64,000 nt of DNA from Elmis aenea (GCA_947652605.1 OX393581.1:5894640-5958639), one strand, 5' to 3'. Numbered from the stretch's first letter, positions 26,601 through 36,679 are shown. The notes: a model not told the origin generated them from the sequence alone. Program-made: numbers and translations.

Positions 26601-28706
26601 ATCGACACGGCAGTGGAAGCGAAGACGGGAGAAGCGATTCCATTTCAGCAAACGATGTTGCAGAATATTTGGAAAAAGTGTCCATAGAGATGGCCAATGA
26701 AGTGAAATCCGAAATACGTGACGTCGTTAGTGCTGTTGATGTTTTTATAACACCAGAAAACCAAGACAGACATTCCTACTCAAGAGCGTCGAGTTCCGGT
26801 GATAGTGAGAAATTTTTGTTTACTTTTCCCAAGTTTGACAGAAGCGATAGACAACACACACCAGGTTCAAGCAGTGAGACTGTCATCCAATTGATCAACA
26901 CGTCACACAACCCTAATCGTTTTAGTGATGAAGAAGCATCACAACCTGACAAACCCTCAAAAAATAAGTTGTTAACGTCTACTGTTACTAGTGTTAGTTC
27001 ACAAGATAGTGGTATCAATTTATCATTCCATGAACAAGAATATTTATCAAGTGAATTCGCTAAATGTCGTAGCAGTTCCGAATCATCAGCAAGTAGAACC
27101 GTTAAGCAGGAGAATGAAAAGTTAAAATACTCAACCTTACAACGACAAAAACGCGAGTTAAGTGAAAGAGAAACCAGCGAAGAAAAAGAACAGACGTATT
27201 CAAAATGGATTTGCCCTCCAAAACATATCTGGAAACCCACAATTGAAGCAATACAGGAGTATGAAATGATTAAAGATGGAGATAAAGTGATGGTTGGGTT
27301 GTCTGGAGGAAAAGATTCTTTGAGTTTGTTGCATACATTGCTGCAGTATCAAAGTTATGTACAGAGTAAAGGGATTTTGTTTAGTTTGGGTGCTGCCACA
27401 GTGGACCCAGAGATAACCGGTTGTGATCTTTGTGTATTAGTACCTCATTTAAAAAGTTTGGGTGTCCAGTACATCGTTGAAGAACAAGCTGGAGTTAAAT
27501 CAGATGCTGGTAAGAATTTCTTTTAACTCAGTTAAAATGTTTTTGTAGTGTAGCCCAGATTTTCTTAAAAAACTAAAACTTTGATTGTATTACCTTCACT
27601 TGATATACCTAATTCTTTGCTAATTTGTTTTTTTTACCTAGAAAACATCAAACATAAAAGGGAAAATGTGTGGAGCTTCTGCACTGCAGAGAAGAGAAGA
27701 AAATTATATTCCGCCGTTAAAAATAGTGGTTATAACGTTTTAGCAGTTGGTCAGCATTTGGACGACTTGTCAGAGAGTTTTCTTTTATCTATTTTTCACA
27801 CTGGGAAATTACGAACAATGAGAGCACATTATTTAATAAGGTAAACAGTTGAAATACTAAAAAATACATTGGCAAAAAAACTCCACTAGGCAAATTTTAA
27901 AAAAACTTTGAAGAGCTAGCAAAAATATTAACTCAATTAAAAATTATGGTATTGTGTTTTTTAAAATAAAATTGTAATAGAAAGGTAATATTTCTTAAAT
28001 GTATATTTTTCTAACCAATATTATTTTATTATTTATAATAATGACGGAGTAAAATGCATTACATATATGACTTGGAAGTTGGAAGTAATAATCCGCTCCC
28101 TTCCTTTTTCGGGTTATTTATTTCAAAATATTGACATTCATTATATCCCGAGATCCCGGGAAATCCCAGGAAGAAGTCGAATTTCTTCCCGCATTCCCGG
28201 GATTAGCAAAAATGTCAAATATGAGAAATCGTAGTAGTCAGTATATAGGCAAAGTGAGAAAAGAACATTTTAATAATTAATTGGCGAAAGAGCCGAAATG
28301 GCGTATAGTCGATTAGCCGGTACAATGTTAAAAAATCTAATTTAATATTGTTTTAAACTGTGATGTATTTGATTTCAGAGAACACAATCTACGAGTAATC
28401 AGGCCATTTGTTTACGTACGTGAAAAATCTATTCGGCAATTTGTGGTAACGCAAGATGTACCAGCATTCATGGACACCAATTGTTTAGAATCAACAAAAG
28501 AAAGACAAAGGGCAAAACAACTTTTAACGCAACAAGAGATATTATTTCCAAAACTATTCGCAAGTCTGCGTTCCGCGATCCACCCGCTCCTTGGCTTCCA
28601 ACCGAACGAAGACCAAATGAAACTAAAGCGAAGAATAAAACCAAAGGAAAGCGGAGAGGATTCCGAAGTCGAGACTGACGAAGAACCCATACTAAAAACT
28701 GACTGA
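17641..28706 (+). CDS. Cysteine desulfurase-like / TtcA-like PP-loop ATPase fusion protein (5' incomplete)
   Basis: Nine exons: 17641-17776, 21190-21385, 23951-24275, 24328-24413, 24467-24594, 25069-25338, 25393-27509, 27642-27840, 28379-28706. All introns are GT-AG and the phases agree, leaving 1,260 codons plus a TGA stop after a two-base partial codon. Residues 1 to about 530 (counting from the first full codon) are a class V PLP-dependent aminotransferase fold of the NifS/IscS/CsdA type. Residues about 540-980 are a polar, Ser-rich linker. Residues about 985-1240 are a PP-loop ATPase most like bacterial TtcA. Known biology: in bacteria IscS supplies sulfur for TtcA-dependent 2-thiocytidine formation in tRNA. 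Inference: this protein combines sulfur mobilisation and nucleotide activation, perhaps for RNA thiolation. The upstream exon(s) with the start codon were not found. I see no clear mitochondrial targeting sequence because the N-terminus is missing. Confidence 0.9.
18460..19985. repeat. Decayed tandem repeat (about 165-bp period) in intron 1 of the fusion gene
   Basis: A unit built around (A/T)TTTTAATCG-(G)TTT-T-AAC, followed by TAGTCGT-A, TTAATGTTG-TTAACA and ACAATAAAGCCAA, recurs with divergence. Anchors lie near 18,511, 18,681, 18,892, 19,003, 19,167 and 19,785. When the 466-bp foldback insertion at 19,284-19,749 is removed, the last spacing also falls near 150-170 bp. This is an old satellite-like tract that has decayed in the intron. 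It is not coding. Confidence 0.65.
19284..19749. mobile_element. Foldback element with about 130-bp inverted arms
   Basis: The left end ACAGGGTGG...CGATGCCCATACAGGGTATC is mirrored by the right end, whose complement reads CAGGGTGGTTTATGTCCGATGC and continues through TATCTCGGTTATTATCAGAG. The arms (about 19,284-19,415 and 19,620-19,749) also share TTCATTGCCGTAAACAG. A second, truncated copy is at 40,568-40,885. It has no coding capacity and lies inside the decayed tandem repeat of intron 1. Confidence 0.85.
20555..20671. mobile_element. Single end of an ACAGGGTG-type foldback repeat
   Basis: The segment ACCAACTCTGTATCTC...CCGTTTGCG...ATGCTGA-CACGATAACTG(A)GACACCC(A)GTATA closely matches 43,420-43,495. 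Both end in a GACACCCTGTATA-type terminus. Only one arm is visible here. Lies in intron 1 of the fusion gene. Confidence 0.6.
21876..23501. mobile_element. Long inverted-repeat element in intron 2, carrying a second nested one
   Basis: The left arm starts GGGTGGACTAAATTTGAATG and runs through GGTATCTCGGTTACCATAAC and CTGATATCGGTCTCTTGGGT to TTATTTTTTTGAG. The right arm is its diverged reverse complement, ending GAATTTGATCCACCCTG at 23,501. Arms are roughly 100-160 bp. The interior (22,432-23,187) is itself another inverted-repeat element. No coding frame is supported. Confidence 0.82.
22432..23187. mobile_element. Nested foldback element with an internal long hairpin
   Basis: The ends read TATACTGGATGTTTCTTAAG on the left and, on the complementary strand at the right, TATACAGGGTATTTCTTAAA. 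Both continue with ATTGCAAAAAAA and an AGGTGATTCC block. Inside, 22,505-22,575 (CCACCTTCATAGGGGGCTGA, CCCCTGTTGG, CAGAACTTTTTGGTGG) pairs with 22,871-22,937, so a large hairpin can form within the outer one. The short GC-richer centre (22,760-22,850) is unexplained. Confidence 0.8.
24707..24765 (+). mobile_element. Terminus of a hAT-like element in intron 5
   Basis: CAGGCTGTGCAATTTGCGGC followed by CCGAGGGTCGCATGCGGC is a GC-rich island typical of hAT non-autonomous ends (CAG start and CGGCC palindromes). A diverged partner may lie around 24,985-25,020. No clear target duplication was found, so the extent is uncertain. Confidence 0.4.
25831..27170 (+). other. Disordered linker between the two enzyme domains, with a duplicated helical motif
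   Basis: This part of exon 7 stays open for over 1.3 kb without a stop, so the fusion of the flanking domains is read directly from one exon. It is rich in Ser, Pro, Asn and Glu, with a PPPPPP run and many Ser-Asp-Ser stretches, suggesting disorder and phosphorylation. Two similar helical segments occur, EISKELATSIKSEIREVINK (in 26,471-26,560) and EKVSIEMANEVKSEIRDVVS (in 26,656-26,742). They share K-SEIR-V, look like an internal duplication and may be docking helices. Bacterial IscS and TtcA have no counterpart known to me. Confidence 0.75.
27171..28706 (+). other. TtcA-like PP-loop ATPase domain of the fusion
   Basis: The domain opens with YEMIKDGDKVMVGLSGGKDS; the PP-loop SGGKDS is at about residues 1017-1022. 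Then come LSLLHTLLQYQ, ATVDPEITGCDLCVLVPHLK, SLGVQYIVEEQ, VWSFCTAEKRRKLYSAVKNS, VLAVGQHLDDLSESFLLSIF and GKLRTMRAHY. This order matches TtcA (a D-type strand, C-x-x-C-S-R-x-R-R, GHHxDD, GGKMxxMPP). Oddities: the first Cys of the usual CxxC before the RR pair is Trp here (WSFC), and the later CxxCGSQ is replaced by a segment with one Cys (MDTNCLES). An extra CDLC lies upstream. The Fe-S ligands may therefore be rearranged or lost. The C-terminus ends in an acidic tail. Confidence 0.82.
28140..28206. mobile_element. Degraded CCCGGGAT-rich hAT MITE fragment in intron 8
   Basis: ATCCCGAGATCCCGGGAAAT, CCCAGGAAG and TTCCCGGGATTAG repeat the palindromic motif that fills the arms of the intact element at 15,252-16,050. 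Termini and target duplication are not recognisable. Confidence 0.55.
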
Positions 28707-29133
28707 CTAATAGACATTATCACAGTTTAATTTGTGCGTTTTGAATGAGTGCTCACTTAACTGCGTCGACGCACAAATGAAATATTTTAAGTTTCTAATG
28801 AAGTGACCATTAATTTATAAATTTAAGAATTGACATTTAAATTTTTATCCAAATTTTTTATACGTTAATGTTGCACTATATAACTGTTAAGAGAGTAGAG
28901 CTAGAGGTAAAAATGTATTACTATGTTTAAAGAAAAAAAAAATGTTCACGATGTGTGCTAATTTCCGTAAGGGAGTGTGATCTGTAATTATAAATTCTTG
29001 TTGAATTGCCATTTGAGATATTTAACAGTGTTGATGCAAGAGTGGAATGTAATTTTATTTTTACTGCATAATATATATTGTATTAAAAATTTAATTTTAG
29101 TGTTATTATAGGATAAACATGAAAATATTGCCA
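28707..29133. other. Presumed 3' UTR and downstream flank of the fusion gene
   Basis: No further exon follows the TGA at 28,704-28,706. The stretch is AT-rich. No canonical AATAAA is seen close to the stop; an ATTAAA near 29,082 is a possible cleavage signal. A foldback element begins at 29,134. Confidence 0.4.
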
Positions 29134-30263
29134 TATACAGGGTTCTCGTTTTTCGAGGGCCACTATGGGGATCTCGTAAACGGTAAGAGTAACGACTTCG
29201 GTTAAATTAGGGCAAAGTTGTATATTCAGGTGGTTAATAATTCGATGCAAACAGAACTTATCTAGCTCTTTTAGTTTTTGGGATATAGGGAAAAAAGTAA
29301 AAAAGTGGATTTTTATTTTTTGCCCGTAACTTTTTCATTTGATGTCGAATTTAATTTCTGTAAAAACTTTTTCATGGCCACTTTTTGCAAGGAATCAGAA
29401 TCCCCAATTATATTTTCAGTGCAACGTTTTGTTTTTTAAAAACCATCATCAGCTCAATTTTTTCTTATGGACGCTATATCTGATTTTAACGCTAATTTGT
29501 AGAGCATTTTTTTCTGAATTCGACAATGTATAACACTTGGGACTTTTTTGAAACAATTGTTGTTAAAAATGGCAAAAACAAATATTTTATTTAAAACAAA
29601 TCCTAATCGGCATGGTAAATAATTGTCTTTGTCCCTTTTTCCTTGGAAGCACGTAAGTAAACCGCATGAAATTACTATTAAAGGGATTTAATTAAAAAAA
29701 ATAGGTAGGTATTAATAAATATGTTGGGAATGCATTAACATTGTTCACTTATTAGCAAATATTTTTAGAATATTTTCTTTGGTTAAGTAATAAATTTCTC
29801 TAAAATGTGTATTTAATCCTTATTTAATGCATTCCCAACATATTTATTAATACCTATTTTTTTTAGGATTGATTTTAAATTACATCAGTTGTATATAACA
29901 TTATTATTCTCTTCAGAATTTTTAACAATAATTTTTAATACAAAAATACAATTATCGCCTATGAGAAATAAAAAAGTTGATGATGGTCCAAAACAGACGA
30001 AACGTCTTACATAAAATCAAGTCACATCCGCATATAGAGAATAAATGGTTGCCACCAGAAATAGTTTTGTTTTTAAAGTTTTTTTAAAATGAAATAACGC
30101 AAAAACCTGATGGTCTAGTTTTTGAAATAATTAATGAAACAACAAGATGGTCATAACATTGTTAGATTTGAATTCAGCGCCAAATTTCGTAGCTTTGCTT
30201 CATTTTGAGCAACCTCGTAGCTTTCAAGATAGGCGAGATCCCCATGGAACGTACACCCTGTAT
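29134..30263. mobile_element. 1.1-kb inverted-repeat element ending in TATACAGGGT
   Basis: The left end is TATACAGGGTTCTCGTTTTT with TATGGGGATCTCG. The right end, on the complementary strand, is ATACAGGGTGTACGTTCCAT with GGGGATCTCG. Only about 50 bp at each end pair well. The interior is AT-rich and non-coding and holds a separate 40-bp-stem hairpin at 29,694-29,864. Confidence 0.75.
29694..29864. repeat. Near-perfect inverted repeat with about 40-bp stems
   Basis: The left stem includes AGGTATTAATAAATATGTTG then GGAATGCATTA (29,694-29,737). The right stem includes TAATGCATTCCCAACATATT then TATTAATACCT (29,825-29,864). The loop is about 87 bp. The stems differ only by a short GGTA/GTA indel, which suggests recent origin or gene-conversion maintenance. 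It may be a small MITE inserted into the surrounding element. Confidence 0.85.
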
Positions 30264-32060
30264 CATAAAAATACATACAGTTAAGTAGCCTACAGATAAT
30301 TCACCAAAATACTAATTACAATATTTAAAAATCTGTCAAACCTTTGCAGCTGTTCATCCCCACTCGTTTTAAAATATCTTCACACACGCTAAAACCACTA
30401 CGTTTTTGGAATTATTTTTAGTGCACTCAAAATGTCTACACATGCAATTTAGTTGATTTGAACAGTTGCTTAGTATAGCAACATAACTACCAAATATTCC
30501 GTGCACTTTAAATTTAGTTTTTACAGTGCGAAAACTCAAAATTAACTGTAAAATTTAACCATAAACAAAACGTTTTGTGGTGTCACTTCTCTAATTTCGC
30601 GCATGGCATAACTGATAGACAACACGCGTGCTAAAACTTGCTAGACAAAAAACTCAAAAACTGAAAAGGTGGGAATGCACTCGACAATTTACATGTAGGC
30701 TGTTAACTTTATTACTGCGTATCTATTAACGCTCTTTTTTTACTTAACAATGTAAATAAGGTATTATTTAGTTTTGCTCGGATGCAGAAAACTCTTTTAG
30801 TTGAACTTGATCATTATAATTGTAAAAAAGAGACATAGATATTGTTAGCAGATTGGAAAATAATAATTACTCCTTATAATTCAAGAATCCTTAGAAAGGA
30901 TCTGTTTGTAATTATCGTTTGAAATATAGTTTGTAAATCGCGATTACAAAATTAATCATACAATCAACAACAATTTTGGTTGCCTATAACACAGGCAAAA
31001 CTGCAAATTTCAGAGCCTACTCAGATGATAACATTTGCGAATGGGAAAATAATTACAACAAATATTTGAATAAGCTTTAAATTATTTGATAAAAGCTTGG
31101 AACTATTCGAGCGATTGAATTAAAAATCACTTTTTTATGTGCTACACTATTTCTGAGATTATCGTTTCCAAGTCAGTAGCTTACCCAATCCAAAGCAAAC
31201 GATGCGATGAGTCTCAAAACTGCCCTAGCTTTCATTAAAAAAAACAAACTTTTAATTAAACGTATTTATTTTACACTACTTATTTTGAAATCTATTTTTA
31301 GGGAGTCTAATTTTTATTTTTAGTCAAAAATTCCTTTCAATTGGCGTTCCAATGGTTTTAAAAATGTATACCTCGAAACTTTATACCAAGTTGATCAGTT
31401 AAAGGCTCCTCTAATTATTTTACCAAAAATGTTCATGAAGATTTTTTTAAGGGCACTTGAGCAATTGCAGCCTTTTCTCGTAGGCTCAGTTTAAAATTAT
31501 TTGTAAATACGTTTAAAATGAATTATTTTTTTTGAAAACATCGAAACAGCCTTGTTTGATCATTGTCGAAACTTAACAACTAGTTTGAAAATAGGTCAAT
31601 TTAAAAAAATTCTATTAATTATTTTTAGTAAAGAGTAAATTTTTAACCACTCGGTTACAAATATAGTTACCAGTAGCCTATGATAATCAAAAATTAAAAC
31701 ATCAATTATTGAATATTCTATAATAATCAATGTATGTCTATGTTTGTGTTTCTCCGAATCAGTGAACTTACCAAATTCATTAATTACAGACCATTTTTTT
31801 TGTCGAATTCTTGAAATAGGCAGAGCGTTTGTTTTGTTCGTTAAATAAGCAATACTCCTCCTAGTACCTGAAATCGGCACAAGTCTATATCGCGAAATAG
31901 GCAAGGCATAAAAAAAAACTTATACTAACCTTTAACTGAACCCTCATGCGCTTGCTTTAAAAGAGGATCAGTGTAAAGTTTGTTTTAGAATTATTGTTTA
32001 ATTTCCGAATTAGGCAAAAAATTCCTATTTTACGAATTGGGCAAATTCACTAACGCTTTA
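30264..32060. other. Gene-free AT-rich stretch
   Basis: No supported coding exon. Around 31,815-32,052 a short motif (GAAATAGGCA and close variants) recurs about five times at uneven spacing, without an obvious function. The minus-strand frame 31,596-31,904 has no recognisable domain. Confidence 0.5.
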
Positions 32061-32790
32061 GAAAATGAGATGTTTAACAAACTTTTCTATAAGAGATTAA
32101 AAAACCTAAGAAAAGATAAAAACCATACATTTTGGCAAATAATGGATAAACAGGGAAAATACTGACTACAGAAAATGAAATTATCGAACGATGGGAAAAT
32201 TATTTTAAGGGGTTATTGCATAGTGATAACATAATAATTAGTGATAACATGATGAGGAAGACGAGCAATTGCAGGAGAAATACGAAACAATCGAACAAGC
32301 ATATGAAGAAGAAATAATCGAAGATGAGTTGGATAAAGCGATACATAAAATGAAAATTGGAAAAGTAGCAGGTCATGATGGTATTTTACCTGAAATGATT
32401 TAGTACATGGGAGTAGATGAAAGGAAAATGGTGCTAAGAATAGTAGACTGATCGATAAAATCAGTAACGACAAAATTCGAAAAAACCTAGGAGTACTGGA
32501 TATTAAGAATAAGATGGAGACGATTCAATTAAGATGGCTTGGACATCTACTACGCATGCCAGAAAGTAGATACGCGAAAATAGGATGGAAAATGAAGATG
32601 GAGGGAAAAAGAAATAGAGGAAGACCAAGAATAAAATGGGAAAAAGAAGTAAGGAAGAGACTAGAAGAAAAAGGAGTCAGCTGGAGAGATGTGCCTAACG
32701 ATAGGCAGGAGTGGAGAAACATAATACAGAAGTAGAAAAGCACAACTCGACACCGAAAGTTACAAAAGGAACCGATTAAGAAGAAGAAGA
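32061..32790 (+). mobile_element. Internally deleted copy of the 10.4-kb LINE family
   Basis: Starts with ENEMFNKLFYKRLKNLRKDK, then HTFWQIMDKQGK, ERWENYFKGLL, the RT-entry motif AIHKMKIGKVAGHDGILPEM, a stop, and YMGVDERKM. At about 32,445 it jumps directly to the tail LIDKISNDKIRKNLGVLDIK. The tail METIQLRWLGHLLRMPESRY, then RNRGRPRIKWEKEVRKRLEE, ends in a complete stop after IIQK at 32,735, followed by an AAGAAGAAG terminus near 32,777-32,790. The catalytic palm is deleted, so it is inactive. The tail is close to that at 10,596-11,002, marking one family. Confidence 0.85.
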
Positions 32791-35147
32791 TATCCCTAGT
32801 TTCAAAGAAAATTTAAAAAAATCAAAAACACATATTTTATAACATTTCTGTAACTAGGTTATTTAAAAAATGCATAAACGTCTCCACAACCTTTTATGAT
32901 TTATCACCAGAAGTGTCTTTGTAAGCAATTATTTAATAAACTGATCAAATGCTGATATTTTTCAGATAATAACATCTCACAACGCCTATAAAAAATCTAC
33001 ATTAAATATTACTGTAAAATATATAGTGAAGTCAATATTTGACCAGTTTGAAATTACCATGGTATTTCCCATGTTGTGTTCATCGATGCAACAAAGATAT
33101 AGCCCATAAAATTGTTTGCGAAAAATAAAGTGAAGAGTGTAGTTAAACATTAATTGCAGTGATATTATAGCATGGTATCAATTGACTTGTTTTAATTCAG
33201 TGTTTCCTTTAATGAACATTTGAACAACTACAAGGAAATTTCGCAGACAGGCAATGAATACTGAATTTGTTATTTGCTTCAAAAGGTCAAAGAAATATTT
33301 GTAGTAATTTTCAATCAAAAAGAAGTTACTTTGATGTCATAATCCTTGTTTGGTTTCCATCATTAATCAAATTATAGCTTTGAGGGATTATTTATATCAA
33401 ACATATCAAACTGAAATATCTAAATAAGAATGAATTTTATTTTACATTCCCGACCTTTCAACTTTACATCAAATGAAACGTAATTGGATCACTGTTAGCT
33501 AGATTACAGCTTATAAAATATGTAAGCTCGCATGTTGGTGCTTAAATTACACAGTAATCGCTTAGAAATAATATAAGAATGTAAATAGTTATCTGAATGA
33601 GTTTTGCGATGTACAAACAAAGCGGAGAATAGCAATTTATTGTATATTCATAACGGGATTGTATTGTTTGCGTTTGAAAGAACAGAATTTGCTAAAATAA
33701 ACGCAAACCGAAGCTCGACGTGAGTATCATAACACTAGCACCAAATTTATCGGTATGAAACTCATTGTAACGAATACCTACTATAATTTTAATAACGGTT
33801 TGTAATGAAAGGAATTTTATGCTAATATTTATGCTCTAATGGTCCTCAGTTCTCTAAACATTCTGCAAGTATGCCATGACTACGAATGGCGATCGTTAAT
33901 TATTTTAATACTGTTATTAGAGTTTGAAGAAATTGTTGTAATTATTAGGTTGCAACTGTAATTACATTTATATTAGCTACAGTATCACTGTAGATGTCAG
34001 TTTACTTTTACATCCAAATATTTAGACTCTTTGGTCGATTAGTTCAATTAACAAAGCCAGTGAAATTATTGCTTGTTACTTTTTGTTGTGTTGATATGCT
34101 AGATTTGATTTGTTGAACTATCTCGGTTATTATGTACAGTTTTATAATCACTGATAATTAAATCTGCTATAAAAAGTACCAAATAGTAATTTTTAAGATA
34201 CAAATTACCTAGATTATAGAGTATGTTGCCTTGATTTTTCAAGAGACATGGGTGTTCTCAACTAGCAAGCCAGCTTTAAAATAAATGAGCAAAAAATCGC
34301 ACTTTTAATACGTATTAAGTTGGTTTCGTTTCGTTTAACATTCCAAATTCGGAGAAAAAGTAGTGATATAAGCTACATATATTACAAAATTTCCATATTA
34401 TTAATAAACAGGCGAAAAATACTGATCTCTCTGACATTTTAAGCATTTTCGAAATATATCTAATACTTTTGGTGACTGTTTTGAAAAACACAGTTCTCTT
34501 TTGAAATGAATAACCTTAGTTCCTTTTTCACGTTTGATGTTTTGTTAGGAATTTTAAAAGTTTATTAAAATATATCTCCTCAAAAATATTCAAAAAAAAT
34601 TTCATATACATTGTACCAGAATTCGTTCATTTTTTTATTGCGCCTGATGAAGGGTAAAACACAGACCAACAGGATTATTTTTAAATTACTTCTTATTAAC
34701 TCAAGCGTAGTCTTCAATTTATTCTGCAAAGCAATATTTCCAGAAAATTCTGCTAAAGTTTGCCAAATGAGCGATTGTTACAAGCAAATCCTTGCTGTGT
34801 TTTTCTTTTGGCGAAATATTTACGATGATAAATGTATTTAAATCGTCTCAGATAGTTTTTGGTTTATCTTGTTGTCCTTTCACTTTCTTAAGCATTGCAT
34901 TTTTTCCATGAGTCAAGTGTGTATTTTTCTTTGATTAGGTAATATTTTTTGAGATATATCTACTCACAATCAGTAGAAGACTTTTATTAAAAATAAGCTG
35001 TCAAGAATTGGCTTTGAACTTCCCATCAGCTAACAAAGAAGCAATACCGGTTAAAAAACACGTAAAAATAGGACTATGAACCTATTTCATATTTGTTAAA
35101 AATGGGCATTGATCCCAAGGAAGATTAATTAAGAAAAGCATAGACTA
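32791..35147. other. Gene-free AT-rich stretch
   Basis: No splice-flanked exon or recognisable protein motif on either strand. The frame 34,611-34,841 (+) is AT-rich without family resemblance. Confidence 0.5.
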
Positions 35148-35495
35148 ATGCCTAATTTACATTGGTATAGTAGCTAATGCAAGTAACTAAATCAAGTAAC
35201 TAAATTTAGCTACTTGCACCGTGTAGTTTTGTTTAGTACTTGCGCAAGTAAACAATTTAGTGACTTTTTGAGTAAAGTAAATAGAAATCATTACTATTTA
35301 CTTGAAGACTATACTTCATTTATTGTCAAATACTAAACAATTTCCTTAAATTGGGTGTAGACCACGTATATATTGTGTAAACAAAACACTCACTAAACCA
35401 AAATTTTGACAAGTTTTGCTACTTGATTAGTGACTTGCTTTAGCTACTTGATTTAGTAACTTGCTTTAGCTACTATACCAATGTAAATTAGGCAT
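35148..35495. mobile_element. 348-bp MITE with long terminal inverted repeats and TA flanks
   Basis: The left end ATGCCTAATTTACATTGGTA and about 30 further bases are matched by the complement of the right end up to 35,495. TA lies directly outside both ends (35,146-35,147 and 35,496-35,497), fitting a Tc1/mariner-type target. Near each end the motif (C)AAGTAACTAAAT recurs as short subrepeats. The interior is non-coding. High identity between the arms suggests a young insertion. Confidence 0.85.
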
Positions 35496-35497
35496 TA

Positions 35498-36670
35498 TTT
35501 AGGGTTAAAAAAAGGTATAAGTCTCAAATGTTTGAGAATCACTCACATACGTATTGGTTGAATGTAGGAATGTAAGAAAAATGCGTTACAACAATAATTT
35601 AAATTAATGCATGTAACACTTTTTGGAAGACTATTAAAATGTATACATTACAAAAATTAATTATCTTTCATCAGTTTAATGCGATTTTTAAGGATGTCAT
35701 GTTTAAACTGCAACTTAACGGAAACGTTTTTTTTTTCTCTTTAATGCAACGGGCATCTAACATATTGCCATCCGCTTACAAATCCATTTTAACGGTCGTA
35801 AGACATGTAGCTTCATAAATTTATCGATTATTGAAATAGTTGCAACGAATATGGTTCAATAACCTTTAAAAAAAAAATCGAAACGTAATTCTGTGCTTGT
35901 ACAACCCCTAAAAGGCAATCGTTTATTGTAAAAAATGCAACTACACTATGAAAAATAAATAAAATTGGTACCTACTTTGGTTGCTACTGGCGGAAAATTG
36001 AAGTATAAAGGAGTTTTAAAAGGCAAGGCAAGATGCACACGAAATCGCTCAAAAAACTGAGTGGTTTACTACAAATAATTGGGACGAGATCATTTTGGTC
36101 AGATTAAACAATTGATTCTATTAACAGAAAGAAAAGTTTATTTATAAGGATCCGACTAAGCAACGAGACTTCGTCCAAATAAGCGAAACGAATCAATTTA
36201 TTTATGTTTTTCAGGTTTAGATAACGTGACCATTTATTTTTTTTCCCTCAAAACGCGACATCTACTAATTCGACATATCGATATAAAAGGGGGTAAAAAA
36301 AAGAAAAACAGGAATACGAAATATCGTGATACCGAAAAAATGTCGAGTGACATCGATAAAAAGAGGCTGGTGACATAAAAAAAAAAGGTCCACGATATTA
36401 TATCGATATAACGCCGACCCCTATTGCTCTCTTCCGAAAACGGTACATATTGGCGTCTCAAAGCTGTGCTTGGGGACAACGGGATAGGCCACTCAAAAAC
36501 GGGACGGTCACGTTAGGTTTAGCCCAAGATAAATGACTTCCTGGATGATCCCCATGCAAAAATTTAAAAGCATCGAAATAAACTTGTCATAAATTCCTAT
36601 CTTTTTGAATATTTACCATATTCACAGTTAAAAAATATGTACATAAAACACTTAAATAAATCAAACGTTA
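35498..36670. other. Gene-free AT-rich stretch
   Basis: No supported gene. Around 36,265-36,415 several TATCGATAT-type palindromes and ATCGATA words cluster (TCGACATATCGATATAAAAG, GTGACATCGATAAAAAG, ATTATATCGATATAACG). This may be a decayed repeat end; the flanks are unresolved. Confidence 0.4.
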
Positions 36671-36673
36671 CAT

Positions 36674-36679
36674 TTTATT
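36674..36679 (-). terminator. AATAAA polyadenylation signal of the 51-aa metallothionein gene
   Basis: TTTATT on the plus strand (AATAAA on the coding strand) lies about 130 nt after the stop codon at 36,806, a suitable 3' UTR distance. Confidence 0.5.

Noticed and set aside
27171..28706. The TtcA-like domain as bacterial contamination or a fresh bacterial insertion
   Set aside because: The domain is split by two GT-AG introns in consistent phase, shares an exon with the aminotransferase half, and has the same base composition as its flanks.
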